Source: Hodarchaeum sp048939725
GTDB lineage: Archaea; Asgardarchaeota; Heimdallarchaeia; Hodarchaeales; Hodarchaeaceae
Assembly: GCA_048939725.1 (NCBI GenBank)
Contig: JBHLPG010000261.1
Span: forward strand, 1 to 5,720
Length of the DNA: 5,720 bases
Direction: 5' to 3'
Positions 1 through 5,720 of the stretch are shown here, one piece after another. A program made the translations under genes and the position numbers. The first letter of the stretch is position 1. Each line of letters begins with the position of its first letter. The notes below the pieces were generated by a model. The model saw nothing but the letters and a program-made list of their open reading frames with translations. It was not told the origin of the DNA and made no database searches.

Positions 1-27
1 ATCTGATCTTACAGAACTTAAACCTGG

Positions 28-357
28 TCAAATTATTCTTTCGAGAATCTCAGGAATCATCATTGGTGCTAATGCTTTCAGAAATTCTTTTGATTCTCCC
101 CCCTGATCTATAGTAATTACTCGATAGGTTGACCCAGTCATTTTCCGCAATTTCTGGGCTGCAGTAGAAGCGATAAACTTTTTACGAACATTAGCTGCGT
201 ATCCGATCCATAAGAAAATTTTTTTCAATGTGTTATCCATTAAGACATAGACAGAATCCTTCTTTAATAGACGAGAGGAGTTTTGATAGGGTTCAAGTTC
301 GCCAGAATCATCTTCGGATATTTGAAAAAGCGTTTTCTCTTCTTTCTCTTCTAACAT
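28..357 (-). CDS. Single-domain gelsolin-like protein
   Basis: The product is a small soluble protein of 109 residues counted from the ATG at 357. An in-frame GTG two codons upstream, at 363, would give 111. Residues 1-30 are acidic and probably disordered. Residues 32-96 match one gelsolin repeat: a first strand reading DSVYVLMDN, a second reading KKIFLWIG with the conserved Trp (W50), a basic helix (VRKKFIASTAAQKLRK), a strand YRVITIDQG, and a closing EFLKAL. Gelsolin domains bind actin and are often calcium-regulated, and short gelsolin-like proteins are known in Asgard archaea alongside their actins and profilins. A role in modulating filaments is therefore plausible but inferred, and no actin gene is visible here. 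There is no signal peptide or membrane segment. No good Shine-Dalgarno site precedes either start, and a TATA-like box about 26 bases upstream suggests a nearly leaderless transcript. I am fairly sure of the fold and less sure of the function. Confidence 0.85.
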   Translation of the reverse strand: MLEEKEEKTLFQISEDDSGELEPYQNSSRLLKKDSVYVLMDNTLKKIFLWIGYAANVRKKFIASTAAQKLRKMTGSTYRVITIDQGGESKEFLKALAPMMIPEILERII

Positions 358-377
358 TTTCACTCAGTTTCAGAATT

Positions 378-393
378 CGTTTTAATTATTTCG
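378..393 (-). promoter_or_regulatory. Candidate BRE/TATA promoter of the gelsolin-like gene
   Basis: Read on the minus strand this is CGAAATAATTAAAACG, a purine-rich BRE-like start followed by an AT-only core centred near 385. An archaeal start site about 25 bases downstream would fall near 359, almost on the start codon at 357. That would explain why the gene lacks a Shine-Dalgarno site. The assignment rests on spacing and composition only. Confidence 0.4.
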
Positions 394-473
394 AGATTCA
401 AATTTCAAATTGAAAAAGCGAACTCAAGAAATCCCCCGCATATCTTTCCAGATAAAAAGGTAAAAGGAATGTT

Positions 474-487
474 CGAAACTTATATAC
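474..487 (+). promoter_or_regulatory. BRE/TATA promoter of the PPOX-like remnant
   Basis: The sequence CGAAACTTATATAC fits the archaeal BRE plus TATA layout well: CGAAAC followed directly by TTATATA. A transcript would start near 508-513, a few bases before the GGGGGT ribosome binding site (515-520) and the ATG at 526. The promoter appears to have survived the damage to its gene. Confidence 0.5.
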
Positions 488-525
488 CAATCATATTTTA
501 CAGGACTTCTTAATGGGGGTTAATC

Positions 526-770
526 ATGAGTTACACACAGTCTCCTCATTTGGCCGAAAAGGAAATCAAGGCGTTTCTCCAAAAAGTTCGGATTGCTAGA
601 ACTCTACGTTAAATAAAAATCGGACAATTCATGCTACACCTGTCTGGTTTCGCTATAAAGATGTTCAAATAATAATTGGCACCCCCGAAATAGGTCGGAA
701 GGCTAGAAATCTTCGAAGGAGTCCTCACGTCACCCTGCTCCTGAGGGGAGGCACATCATACTGCCTATGA
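526..770 (+). pseudogene. Broken PPOX-like (FMN-binding split barrel) gene, 5' half only
   Basis: Two adjoining frames together spell the N-terminal half of a pyridoxamine 5'-phosphate oxidase-related protein. Frame one (ATG at 526, stop at 610-612) gives a start through LAEKEIKAFLQKVRIAR. The match then continues one frame over from about 603: STLNKNRTIHATPVWFRYKD, followed by VQIIIGTPEIGRKARNLRR and SPHVTLLL. The split-barrel pattern is clear: RIAR at strand one, TPVWFRY at strand two, GT(P) with KARN(L) and an xVTLL strand. One missing base between 600 and 603 restores the frame. Family members usually run to about 130-150 residues, and here recognisable similarity stops near 743, with stop codons at 768-773. 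The family binds FMN or F420 and acts as an oxidoreductase or cofactor-binding protein, but this copy cannot make the full fold. A GGGGGT ribosome binding site (515-520) precedes the ATG. A sequencing error could explain the frameshift but not the missing C-terminal half. Confidence 0.75.
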
Positions 771-816
771 TAAAAGTGAAACACACAACAATCATACGTA
801 ATCCTCTTGTAGTCAT
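730..816 (-). pseudogene. Short signal-peptide-like reading frame, probable 5' remnant of a secreted-protein gene
   Basis: On the minus strand an ATG at 816 opens 28 codons reading MTTRGLRMIVVCF, then TFIIGSMMCLPSGAG and a stop at 730-732. The layout is a basic N-terminus followed by a hydrophobic core of about 15 residues, like a Sec signal peptide or a single membrane anchor. It is preceded by GAGGTG at 825-830, eight bases before the ATG, one of the best Shine-Dalgarno sites in the window. Its last codons lie antisense to the point where the PPOX-like remnant loses similarity. I infer that it is the 5' end of a secreted or membrane protein gene whose body was deleted together with the 3' half of the PPOX-like gene. 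It could instead be an intact very small membrane peptide, or chance. I do not recognise the parent family. Confidence 0.4.
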
Positions 817-824
817 ATTACTTA

Positions 825-830
825 CACCTC
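825..830 (-). promoter_or_regulatory. Strong Shine-Dalgarno site of the short minus-strand frame
   Basis: The minus strand reads GAGGTG, a full match to the archaeal anti-Shine-Dalgarno core, eight bases before the ATG at 816. Its strength and placement are the main reason for taking the 28-codon frame seriously. Confidence 0.5.
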
Positions 831-1094
831 GTTGATCAAACAGTGGTTTCTTCTTGTATTTTACTTATTTTCCATTTAATATGCTAATACATTCAATTTT
901 CTCAATCAAAAAACACATTGATGGTATTTATTTCAGCTATTTAAACTTCCCCTCCGTTTTTTGTCGTCTAATGTTAGTACTGAACAGGAGTGAATGGTTC
1001 AAGAGATACTATGATGAGGATTTATCTTCAGCCAATCCATAAAAACTTCTTTACCCACTTGAGGAGTAGCATATTAACTCTTCAAAAATGATCA

Positions 1095-1101
1095 GAGAGG
1101 T
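1095..1101 (+). promoter_or_regulatory. Ribosome binding site of the four-helix membrane protein gene
   Basis: GAGAGGT lies six bases before the ATG at 1108 and supports that start codon. Confidence 0.55.
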
Positions 1102-1107
1102 CATATC

Positions 1108-1614
1108 ATGGTATTTGAGAGGATTGTATTGAATGGGCTCTTTTATACCACCGTAAGTACTCTCTATCTCTTGCTTCTCATGATTACTCTCAATCCTCGG
1201 ATCTGGGGGTATCAGGATTATCCTGAGAAAATCAAGGCGAAAGTCCCCAGGCAAACTCGACGAGAACGGGGTGTCGCGGGGTTGGTGGGTCTTCCCTGGT
1301 TCATCTTCCTTGTAGCATATCCGGTGATTTCTACCCTTTTCTTGAAAACTGAGTTTGAGGGTGCCCTTCCCTTCATGGTGGCCTTTTTAAACATCTTTTT
1401 CATGGTGTTTTTGTTCTTTCTTGCAGATTTAGTCATTCTCGATTGGTTCCTTATCAGTAAAATTACCCCCAGGTTCGTAATTATTGACGGGACTACTCCT
1501 GACGACTATAAAGATTTTTCTCATCATTATAAAGGTCATCTTCTTGCTGCTCTTCCTCTCCTCGTGATTTGTGTGGTATTTGCCTCAATTATTGTATTTT
1601 TTATCCACTTCTAA
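1108..1614 (+). CDS. Conserved four-helix membrane protein of unknown function
   Basis: The 168-residue product has four predicted membrane helices at about 8-28, 58-78, 87-112 and 144-166. Two conserved-looking polar segments lie between them. The first, after helix one, reads NPRIWGYQDYPEKIKAKVP (29-47) followed by a basic stretch. The second, after helix three, reads DWFLISKITPRFVIIDGT (112-129), then DDYKDFSHHYKGH (132-144). From memory, this pattern (NPRIW..DYP, then DW...TP+F..I.GT...YKD..H..G) marks a small uncharacterised membrane protein family that also occurs in bacteria. I know of no established function, and the polar segments (H139, H140, H144, D112, D133) may form a binding or catalytic site, which is inference. 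The start is supported by GAGAGGT at 1095-1101. The end overlaps the convergent transporter gene by 14 bases. The length looks complete. Confidence 0.8.
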   Translation: MVFERIVLNGLFYTTVSTLYLLLLMITLNPRIWGYQDYPEKIKAKVPRQTRRERGVAGLVGLPWFIFLVAYPVISTLFLKTEFEGALPFMVAFLNIFFMVFLFFLADLVILDWFLISKITPRFVIIDGTTPDDYKDFSHHYKGHLLAALPLLVICVVFASIIVFFIHF

Positions 1615-2911
1615 CATGATTTTCTTCGGGGATTGAGCAGACCGCTAAATAGTAAAACGCGACTGATATTAATCCCATCCCTCCTAAGATGAATGCGGTG
1701 ACTGAGAATCCGAAATTCTTTATTAAAGATGCTCCAATAATTACTCCTGGTGCGGTTATTATCAATAATAAAGTTGGTATTAGGGAATAGATGGAATTTC
1801 GATTACGATCTGGTACATAATCTAAAAAGAGTTGTTGAGCAATAATATTACCAATTTGGTAAAAGAACCAAATTGCGGAATAATTTATGATTAAAATTGT
1901 GATTGCTAGTGGGTTAAACGTGTTATTCTCTATTGGAAAGAACAGCGTTAAGAGTGCAATCCCCCAAAAGAAAAATACTGTGTCTACGAGCCGTAACCAA
2001 GGGACTCGGGTAATATTTACTTTTGTTGCGATTTTTGCAGCATAATATGTTAAAACCGTGCCTATTGCTAAAATGATAAATCGTAGAATTCCTACTCCGC
2101 CATCAGATCCTGTGTAGCCAAAGTAGACTGGAAATAATATCAGTTCATACCAAATTATAGCCAATCCTTCCCCTATGCACAGGCCAATTATGAATAGTAA
2201 TAAGATTCTACTTGTGAGTACAAACTGAATTCCCTCTCTTAGCAGGCTAAAGTAACTCCGAAATGATTTTTTTGGTCGTTCAATTCCAGGAAAGTCTCTA
2301 ATAATCGAGAAAAACAGGATAGCTGTTAATACCCAGCCTATGACTTGAATTACAAAGACAGCTCTGCGGAAAAAAATCGTGGCGTAGATTCCTCCGAATA
2401 CCGTGGCAATTCCATGGAGAATAGTCCCAAGCATCATTCTTCGTCCTATGAAGAACTTGTAGATCTCTCTGTGAGGATCAGCTTCATTAGCTGCCAATTT
2501 GTAGTTATTATCGAGCCAGGTTTCTATTGCTCCTGACTGTTGTGAAACTGCGATTGCTCTGAGGACATAGACAATTAACAAACTCGGAAAGGAATCAGCT
2601 ATTACCAGAACACTGAAAGCTAAAGCCTCTAAGGAGTAACCAATCAAAAGAATCCATCGTTGGCCTATCCAATCCCCTATCACACCCGATGGATAATCGA
2701 GAACTGCCTGTATAAGAAAGCTTATCGCTATCAATATTCCTAATTGTTCAATACCCACCATATCAATAACAAATAGGACATAAAAAGCGGCCGAAAGATT
2801 CCACACCACGTCTAATAAGGCAAATGAGCCAACAGTTTTCAAAAGTAACTGTTGTGCAGATTGAGGTAAGGGATCAATACCAAAAAAAGATTTCAATGCC
2901 CTTACTACCAT
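1601..2911 (-). CDS. MFS-family transporter, 12 membrane helices
   Basis: The 436-residue product is an inner-membrane major facilitator superfamily permease of usual length with about 12 hydrophobic helices. The loop between helices two and three carries the MFS signature A in the form DYPSGVIGDWIGQR (72-85). Helix four holds R118 and the segment QQSGAIETWLDN (124-135), similar to drug-export MFS proteins. A longer cytoplasmic loop around 205-225 is rich in basic residues (ERPKKSFRSY) and separates the two six-helix halves. The second-half segment VPDRNRNSIYSLIPT (366-380) resembles the matching loop of other archaeal MFS proteins. The substrate cannot be told from sequence; an exporter of small hydrophobic or toxic compounds is the commonest role of close-looking families. 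The ATG at 2911 lacks a clear Shine-Dalgarno site, and a TATA-like box at 2943-2956 would give a short leader. The gene is divergent from the DinB-like gene and overlaps the membrane protein gene tail to tail. Confidence 0.88.
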   Translation of the reverse strand: MVVRALKSFFGIDPLPQSAQQLLLKTVGSFALLDVVWNLSAAFYVLFVIDMVGIEQLGILIAISFLIQAVLDYPSGVIGDWIGQRWILLIGYSLEALAFSVLVIADSFPSLLIVYVLRAIAVSQQSGAIETWLDNNYKLAANEADPHREIYKFFIGRRMMLGTILHGIATVFGGIYATIFFRRAVFVIQVIGWVLTAILFFSIIRDFPGIERPKKSFRSYFSLLREGIQFVLTSRILLLFIIGLCIGEGLAIIWYELILFPVYFGYTGSDGGVGILRFIILAIGTVLTYYAAKIATKVNITRVPWLRLVDTVFFFWGIALLTLFFPIENNTFNPLAITILIINYSAIWFFYQIGNIIAQQLFLDYVPDRNRNSIYSLIPTLLLIITAPGVIIGASLIKNFGFSVTAFILGGMGLISVAFYYLAVCSIPEENHVRSG

Positions 2912-2942
2912 TTTTAATCGCTGAGGAGTAACTCAAACACTT

Positions 2943-2956
2943 TCATATACATATGT
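2943..2956. promoter_or_regulatory. Shared, nearly palindromic TATA region between the MFS and DinB-like genes
   Basis: TCATATACATATGT reads almost the same on both strands and offers a TATA-like box in each direction. To the left it would start the MFS transcript about 10-15 bases before the ATG at 2911. To the right it would start transcription near 2975, which lies after the ATG at 2960 but before the ATG at 3026. Confidence 0.4.
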
Positions 2957-3025
2957 TTAATGGTAATCTCTGAAGCGAAGGATTTAGACTATACTTGTTG
3001 TTATTCAAATTGGTTGGGCAAAATC

Positions 3026-3538
3026 ATGGTATATGACTTACAAGAAGCAATTGACATTCTATCTCGTACCCCTCACGTCTTACAAGCGTTATTGAGCGGT
3101 CTTCCTGACAGTTGGGTTAATTTTCACAAACATAACCAGGCTTTTTCTCCCTCAGAGGTCGTTGGCCACCTCATTGCTGGAGAACAGACTGATTGGATTC
3201 CTCGCATGCGGATTATGCTTGCCTCAGAAGGTTCGAAAGAATTTTCTCCCTTTGACAGGGAGAGTTTTGATGAGGGCTTAGGCCTTGAAGAGCGACTGGT
3301 TCAATTTTCAGCTCTTCGTGCTCAGAATCTTGAGACTTTAAAAGAGTCTGTAACTGTTGATGATCTTCCAAAAACGGGTATTCATCCTGAATTTGGAAAA
3401 GTCACTTTACAACAACATTTAGCCACCTGGGTTGTTCATGATTTGACCCATATATTCCAAATCATTGAGGCTTTAGCCTTACGGTATAAGGATGTCGTTG
3501 GTCCTTGGACTCAGTATTTACGAGTTCTTAATATTTAA
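3026..3538 (+). CDS. DinB/YfiT-like metal-binding four-helix protein
   Basis: From the ATG at 3026 the product has 170 residues, a normal length for the DinB superfamily. The fold is a four-helix bundle binding a divalent metal through three histidines. All three are visible: H48 in VVGHLIAGE, and H138 and H142 in the helix-four motif HDLTH. The segment GEQTDWIPRMRIML following the first histidine is typical of the DinB_2 subgroup. Some relatives are thiol-dependent transferases or hydrolases, many have no known role, and the substrate here is unknown. The protein is soluble, with no signal peptide. The frame also has an ATG at 2960, but the 22 residues this would add are unlike the family, which normally begins just before the LQEAIDILSRTP helix. 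The shared TATA region also favours a transcript starting after 2960. The gene stands alone, divergent from the MFS gene. Confidence 0.85.
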   Translation: MVYDLQEAIDILSRTPHVLQALLSGLPDSWVNFHKHNQAFSPSEVVGHLIAGEQTDWIPRMRIMLASEGSKEFSPFDRESFDEGLGLEERLVQFSALRAQNLETLKESVTVDDLPKTGIHPEFGKVTLQQHLATWVVHDLTHIFQIIEALALRYKDVVGPWTQYLRVLNI

Positions 3539-3640
3539 TTTGGATTGAGTACTTTCTGGAGCTTATTTCTTGGTTGAAATACAAGTTCGAATATGAGTTG
3601 AATTTCAGGAATTTACATCATTTCTAGATTCCCTGCTTAA

Positions 3641-3656
3641 CCTTTTAAACATATAA
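3641..3656 (+). promoter_or_regulatory. Candidate promoter of the surface-protein gene
   Basis: CCTTTTAAACATATAA combines two overlapping TATA-like cores in the 190-base gap after the DinB-like gene. Initiation near 3670-3678 would leave a leader of about 50-60 bases. A second candidate, GCTATATTTT around 3667-3676, would give a shorter leader. GAGCTGA (3718-3724), one mismatch from an ideal Shine-Dalgarno sequence, sits four bases before the ATG at 3729. Nothing else was seen in this gap. Confidence 0.4.
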
Positions 3657-3728
3657 TCGAGTATTAGCTATATTTTCATTTTCGGTGAAATATTCGGTTA
3701 GTTTTCTCCTGTTCAATGAGCTGATTGT

Positions 3729-5720
3729 ATGAGAAAAAGCCTAATCCTGTTTTGTGTCATTATTTGTTGTTATTTCCCTTCTCTAGGAGATAGCTCTTTT
3801 CCTCCTCTTAATGATGTTGTTGCTGATTCGCTCCTCGAGGAGGGGCTTCCAGCTAGTGATGTGGGATCCAAATTTTCCATTATTCCTGCAGGTTGGACTT
3901 ATCACAGTCTGATTGCTTTGGATTCGTCCACTCCTAGTCCTGACTATAATGTAAAAATCATTTTGAATCCTTCTACCTTCGATTATTCTCGTACTGAGGT
4001 TAGTGGGGCTGATATCCGTTTCTTTGATCTAGCAAATAATCCATTATCTTATTGGATAGAAGTCTGGGATTCAGTTGGCACTTCAATTGTCTGGGTGAGG
4101 ATTCCTGATGCAGGTACTTCTTCCTTCAATATGTTTTCGGGTAATCCTGCTGCTAGTTCTGAAAGCGATGGGGAAGTCACCTTCCTCTTTTTTGATGATT
4201 TTCTTGGTTCAACTATTGATTCGAGCAAATGGACGACTGAGACTGATATCTATAGTACTTCTACTGTTGATGGGGGTATCGTCTCATTACAAACAGATAC
4301 TCCGAGTGACAATGCTCCCAGTGTCCATATTGGGTTTAATGACTTTTATATTAATCATGGAGCAACCTATGGTGCCAAAGGGCCTAATGGGGTTGTAACT
4401 GGTCGTTTTTATGGTCCCAGCGACATTTTCTTCACCAAGAATATTACCTACAACCGTGGATGGGAGCAAACAGATCACACACTCCCATATGAATCGTGGT
4501 TTACCCCTGAAATTCGGTGGAAAAGCAGATCTCTTGCTGAATTTGACAATGGTACTGCCATTATCAGCCACACCAACAGTTCTACGATACCTACTTTACC
4601 GTTACAAGTCCGTATTCTTACTATGGATATGTATGCTGGCCCTGGTACCTGGTTTGGGGAAGCGCTTCAGTCGACTGACTCTTGGGGTGTGGGTCATGCT
4701 GTCCGAGCCCGTACATGGCATGATGGCACTGGATCTCCTGAAATCCGCTGTGATTGGGTTTTGGTTCGGAAATGTGCTGTTTCTGAACCCGTTACCTCGG
4801 TTATAAATGATCCGATCCGATTACATTCCCCCGAGGCAAAGGTTTACTACTCCCCCATGAGTGGGTATTATCCAGCGACCTTTGGCTTTGAGAATGAACG
4901 TCACACTGCTACAGGATTAGAGCTTGAATTCCTTGATGAATATTCCACTGCTGGGGAGTATGTTGGCATTGGTGTTCATGATGGCCCTATTTACGGACAT
5001 CACAAGGTTCTCCACATTGGTGATGCCCAATCTGGGACATATACATATGGGGTTCATCTTTTTGATAATCCTCCCAATGCTGGAACCATAGAGTTTTACA
5101 CTCTTGTAGAAAATGTTCATATGCCTTCAGGAACTCATTACTTTCAGTTACGGGCTCTAGATGACACTATTGCAGTTGAAATCCGAATTAATGTTATTAG
5201 TAATACAATGAGTAACCTTGAATATTCCGACGGAGCTGTTTGGCACCCAATCTCTGATCTCGTTAGTTATATTTGGTACCATCATTCAATCCAATTTGAT
5301 TGTGAGCTTGGGGTGAATGGTCAATTTTCTTGGACGGTTAGTAGTGAAAATGGGACTGAGCTTAGTCGTGTCCAAAATGTTGAATTTCAAAATGATTTGG
5401 ATAACTTGGATGAGTTGTATTTAGCGAGTGATGTTCCTACTTATTTTGGTGCCACCCAATGGGATGCCTTTGGATTCAGTTGGGATCCGAATTATAATGT
5501 TGGAGATAATTTGAAGGAGGGTTTACTCCTTAATTTTAACACTCCCACCTCCCTCGTCTGGACAGGGTATTCACTTGATGGGAGTTCAAATATCACGACT
5601 CTGGGGAATACAACCATTCCCATGCCAACCGAGGGTAACCATACGATTCAGGTCTATGGAAATGATTCCTCGGGGACTTATTATCGATCCGAATTAAGAT
5701 CTTTCCAGTACGATATCCTA
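3729..5720 (+). CDS. Secreted DUF2341/LamG-like/Ig-like surface protein, 3' end outside window
   Basis: The frame is open from the ATG at 3729 to the window edge, giving 664 codons with no stop, so the C-terminus is missing. Residues 1-20 form a Sec signal peptide (MRKSLILF, a Cys-rich hydrophobic core, PSLG). Residues about 56-150 match DUF2341: WTYHSLIALD, then SGADIRFFD, YWIEVWD and IVWVRIP. Residues about 155-350 look like a concanavalin A/LamG-type beta sandwich, opening FDDFLGSTIDSSKWTT and closing CDWVLVRKC (341-349). Residues about 360-600 hold a second lectin-like module with WYHHSIQFDCELG (516-528) and the closing WDPNYNVGDNLKEG (585-598). Residues about 605-664 begin an Ig-like repeat with YSLDGSSNITTLGNTTI. 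Several NxS/T sequons suggest glycosylation. Such proteins in Asgard archaea are thought to sit on the cell surface and bind glycans or partners; this is inference. The missing part probably holds more Ig-like repeats and perhaps a membrane anchor. Confidence 0.85.
   Translation, partial: MRKSLILFCVIICCYFPSLGDSSFPPLNDVVADSLLEEGLPASDVGSKFSIIPAGWTYHSLIALDSSTPSPDYNVKIILNPSTFDYSRTEVSGADIRFFDLANNPLSYWIEVWDSVGTSIVWVRIPDAGTSSFNMFSGNPAASSESDGEVTFLFFDDFLGSTIDSSKWTTETDIYSTSTVDGGIVSLQTDTPSDNAPSVHIGFNDFYINHGATYGAKGPNGVVTGRFYGPSDIFFTKNITYNRGWEQTDHTLPYESWFTPEIRWKSRSLAEFDNGTAIISHTNSSTIPTLPLQVRILTMDMYAGPGTWFGEALQSTDSWGVGHAVRARTWHDGTGSPEIRCDWVLVRKCAVSEPVTSVINDPIRLHSPEAKVYYSPMSGYYPATFGFENERHTATGLELEFLDEYSTAGEYVGIGVHDGPIYGHHKVLHIGDAQSGTYTYGVHLFDNPPNAGTIEFYTLVENVHMPSGTHYFQLRALDDTIAVEIRINVISNTMSNLEYSDGAVWHPISDLVSYIWYHHSIQFDCELGVNGQFSWTVSSENGTELSRVQNVEFQNDLDNLDELYLASDVPTYFGATQWDAFGFSWDPNYNVGDNLKEGLLLNFNTPTSLVWTGYSLDGSSNITTLGNTTIPMPTEGNHTIQVYGNDSSGTYYRSELRSFQYDIL

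Larger units (their letters stand above)
817..1107. other. AT-rich intergenic stretch, no supported gene
   Basis: No convincing coding region was found here on either strand. A plus-strand open stretch at 854-1042 starts with TTG, lacks a ribosome binding site and resembles no family I know. TATA-like sequences occur. TTTAAATA on the minus strand at 938-945 is a textbook box that could drive transcription toward 816. CATAAAAAC near 1038-1047 on the plus strand could serve the gene at 1108. The stretch may contain the eroded remainder of the damaged 526-816 locus. Confidence 0.5.

Noticed and set aside
228..413. Plus-strand open frame antisense to the gelsolin-like gene
   Set aside because: It is a shadow of the minus-strand gene, whose translation has a clear domain match; the plus frame has none.
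398..416. Imperfect palindrome TTCAAATTTCAAATTGAA upstream of the gelsolin-like gene
   Set aside because: It is AT-rich and imperfect, and this composition produces such palindromes by chance. There is no second copy to support an operator.
767..835. Short plus-strand frame starting MIKVKH after a GGGGAGG sequence
   Set aside because: The spacing of about 14 bases is too long for a good ribosome binding site, and the 22-residue product is not recognisable. It may be eroded PPOX sequence in another frame, but the match is too weak to claim.
854..1042. Plus-strand open frame of 62 codons in the intergenic stretch
   Set aside because: It begins with TTG, has no ribosome binding site, and its translation (Phe/Tyr/Ile rich) reflects AT-rich non-coding sequence. 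It resembles no family I know.
1051..1436. Two minus-strand open frames across the four-helix protein gene
   Set aside because: Both lie antisense to a well-supported gene and give basic, low-information translations without domain features.
2345..2536. Plus-strand open frame antisense to the MFS gene
   Set aside because: It is a shadow of the transporter, with no ribosome binding site and no domain similarity.
1060..2930. The nine-base word TGAGGAGTA at 1060-1068 and again at 2922-2930, both upstream of gene starts
   Set aside because: Nine-base repeats are expected many times by chance in a window this long, and the two copies have different orientation and spacing relative to their genes.
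4108..5120. Several open frames on both strands inside the surface-protein gene
   Set aside because: They are out of frame with the continuous 664-codon frame, which alone has a signal peptide and recognisable domains.
5514..5531. Inverted repeat AAGGAG / CTCCTT with a six-base loop
   Set aside because: It lies inside the surface-protein coding region and encodes the ordinary family segment LKEGLLL, so a regulatory role is not needed to explain it.

Overview
The window most likely comes from an Asgard archaeon (Promethearchaeota in the broad sense). Three things point that way. There is a short single-domain gelsolin-like protein at the left end. There is a large secreted DUF2341/LamG-like/Ig-like protein at the right end, carrying repeat wording (WDPNYNVGDN, then YSLDGSSNITTLGNTTI) that I recognise from Asgard surface proteins. 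The promoters look archaeal, with BRE/TATA-type boxes and no bacterial -35/-10 pairs. The exact Asgard class cannot be settled from this piece. No tRNA, rRNA, CRISPR array or complete insertion sequence was found.

Layout. At 28-357 (-) lies the gelsolin-domain gene, possibly leaderless. Divergent from it at 526-770 (+) is the broken 5' half of a pyridoxamine 5'-phosphate oxidase-like (PPOX/FMN-binding split-barrel) gene: its promoter and ribosome binding site look intact, but it has a one-base frameshift near 600-603 and no C-terminal half. Running into it from the other side at 730-816 (-) is a 28-codon reading frame with a strong Shine-Dalgarno site and a signal-peptide-like sequence. The simplest reading is that a deletion removed the 3' parts of two convergent genes. 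A mostly non-coding AT-rich stretch follows (817-1107). Next come a conserved four-helix membrane protein of unknown function (1108-1614, +), overlapping tail to tail by 14 bases with a 12-helix MFS transporter (1601-2911, -), and a divergent DinB/YfiT-like metal-binding protein (start best placed at 3026, +). From 3729 to the right edge runs the first 664 codons of a secreted multidomain surface protein, which continues outside the window.

The genes do not form one operon. Strand changes are frequent and each intact gene seems to have its own promoter. The MFS gene and the DinB-like gene share a short divergent promoter region. The region reads as ordinary Asgard accessory content with one decaying locus at 526-816, and I see no evidence for a novel multi-gene system. 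The points most worth attention are the gelsolin-like protein, the remnant locus and the surface protein.
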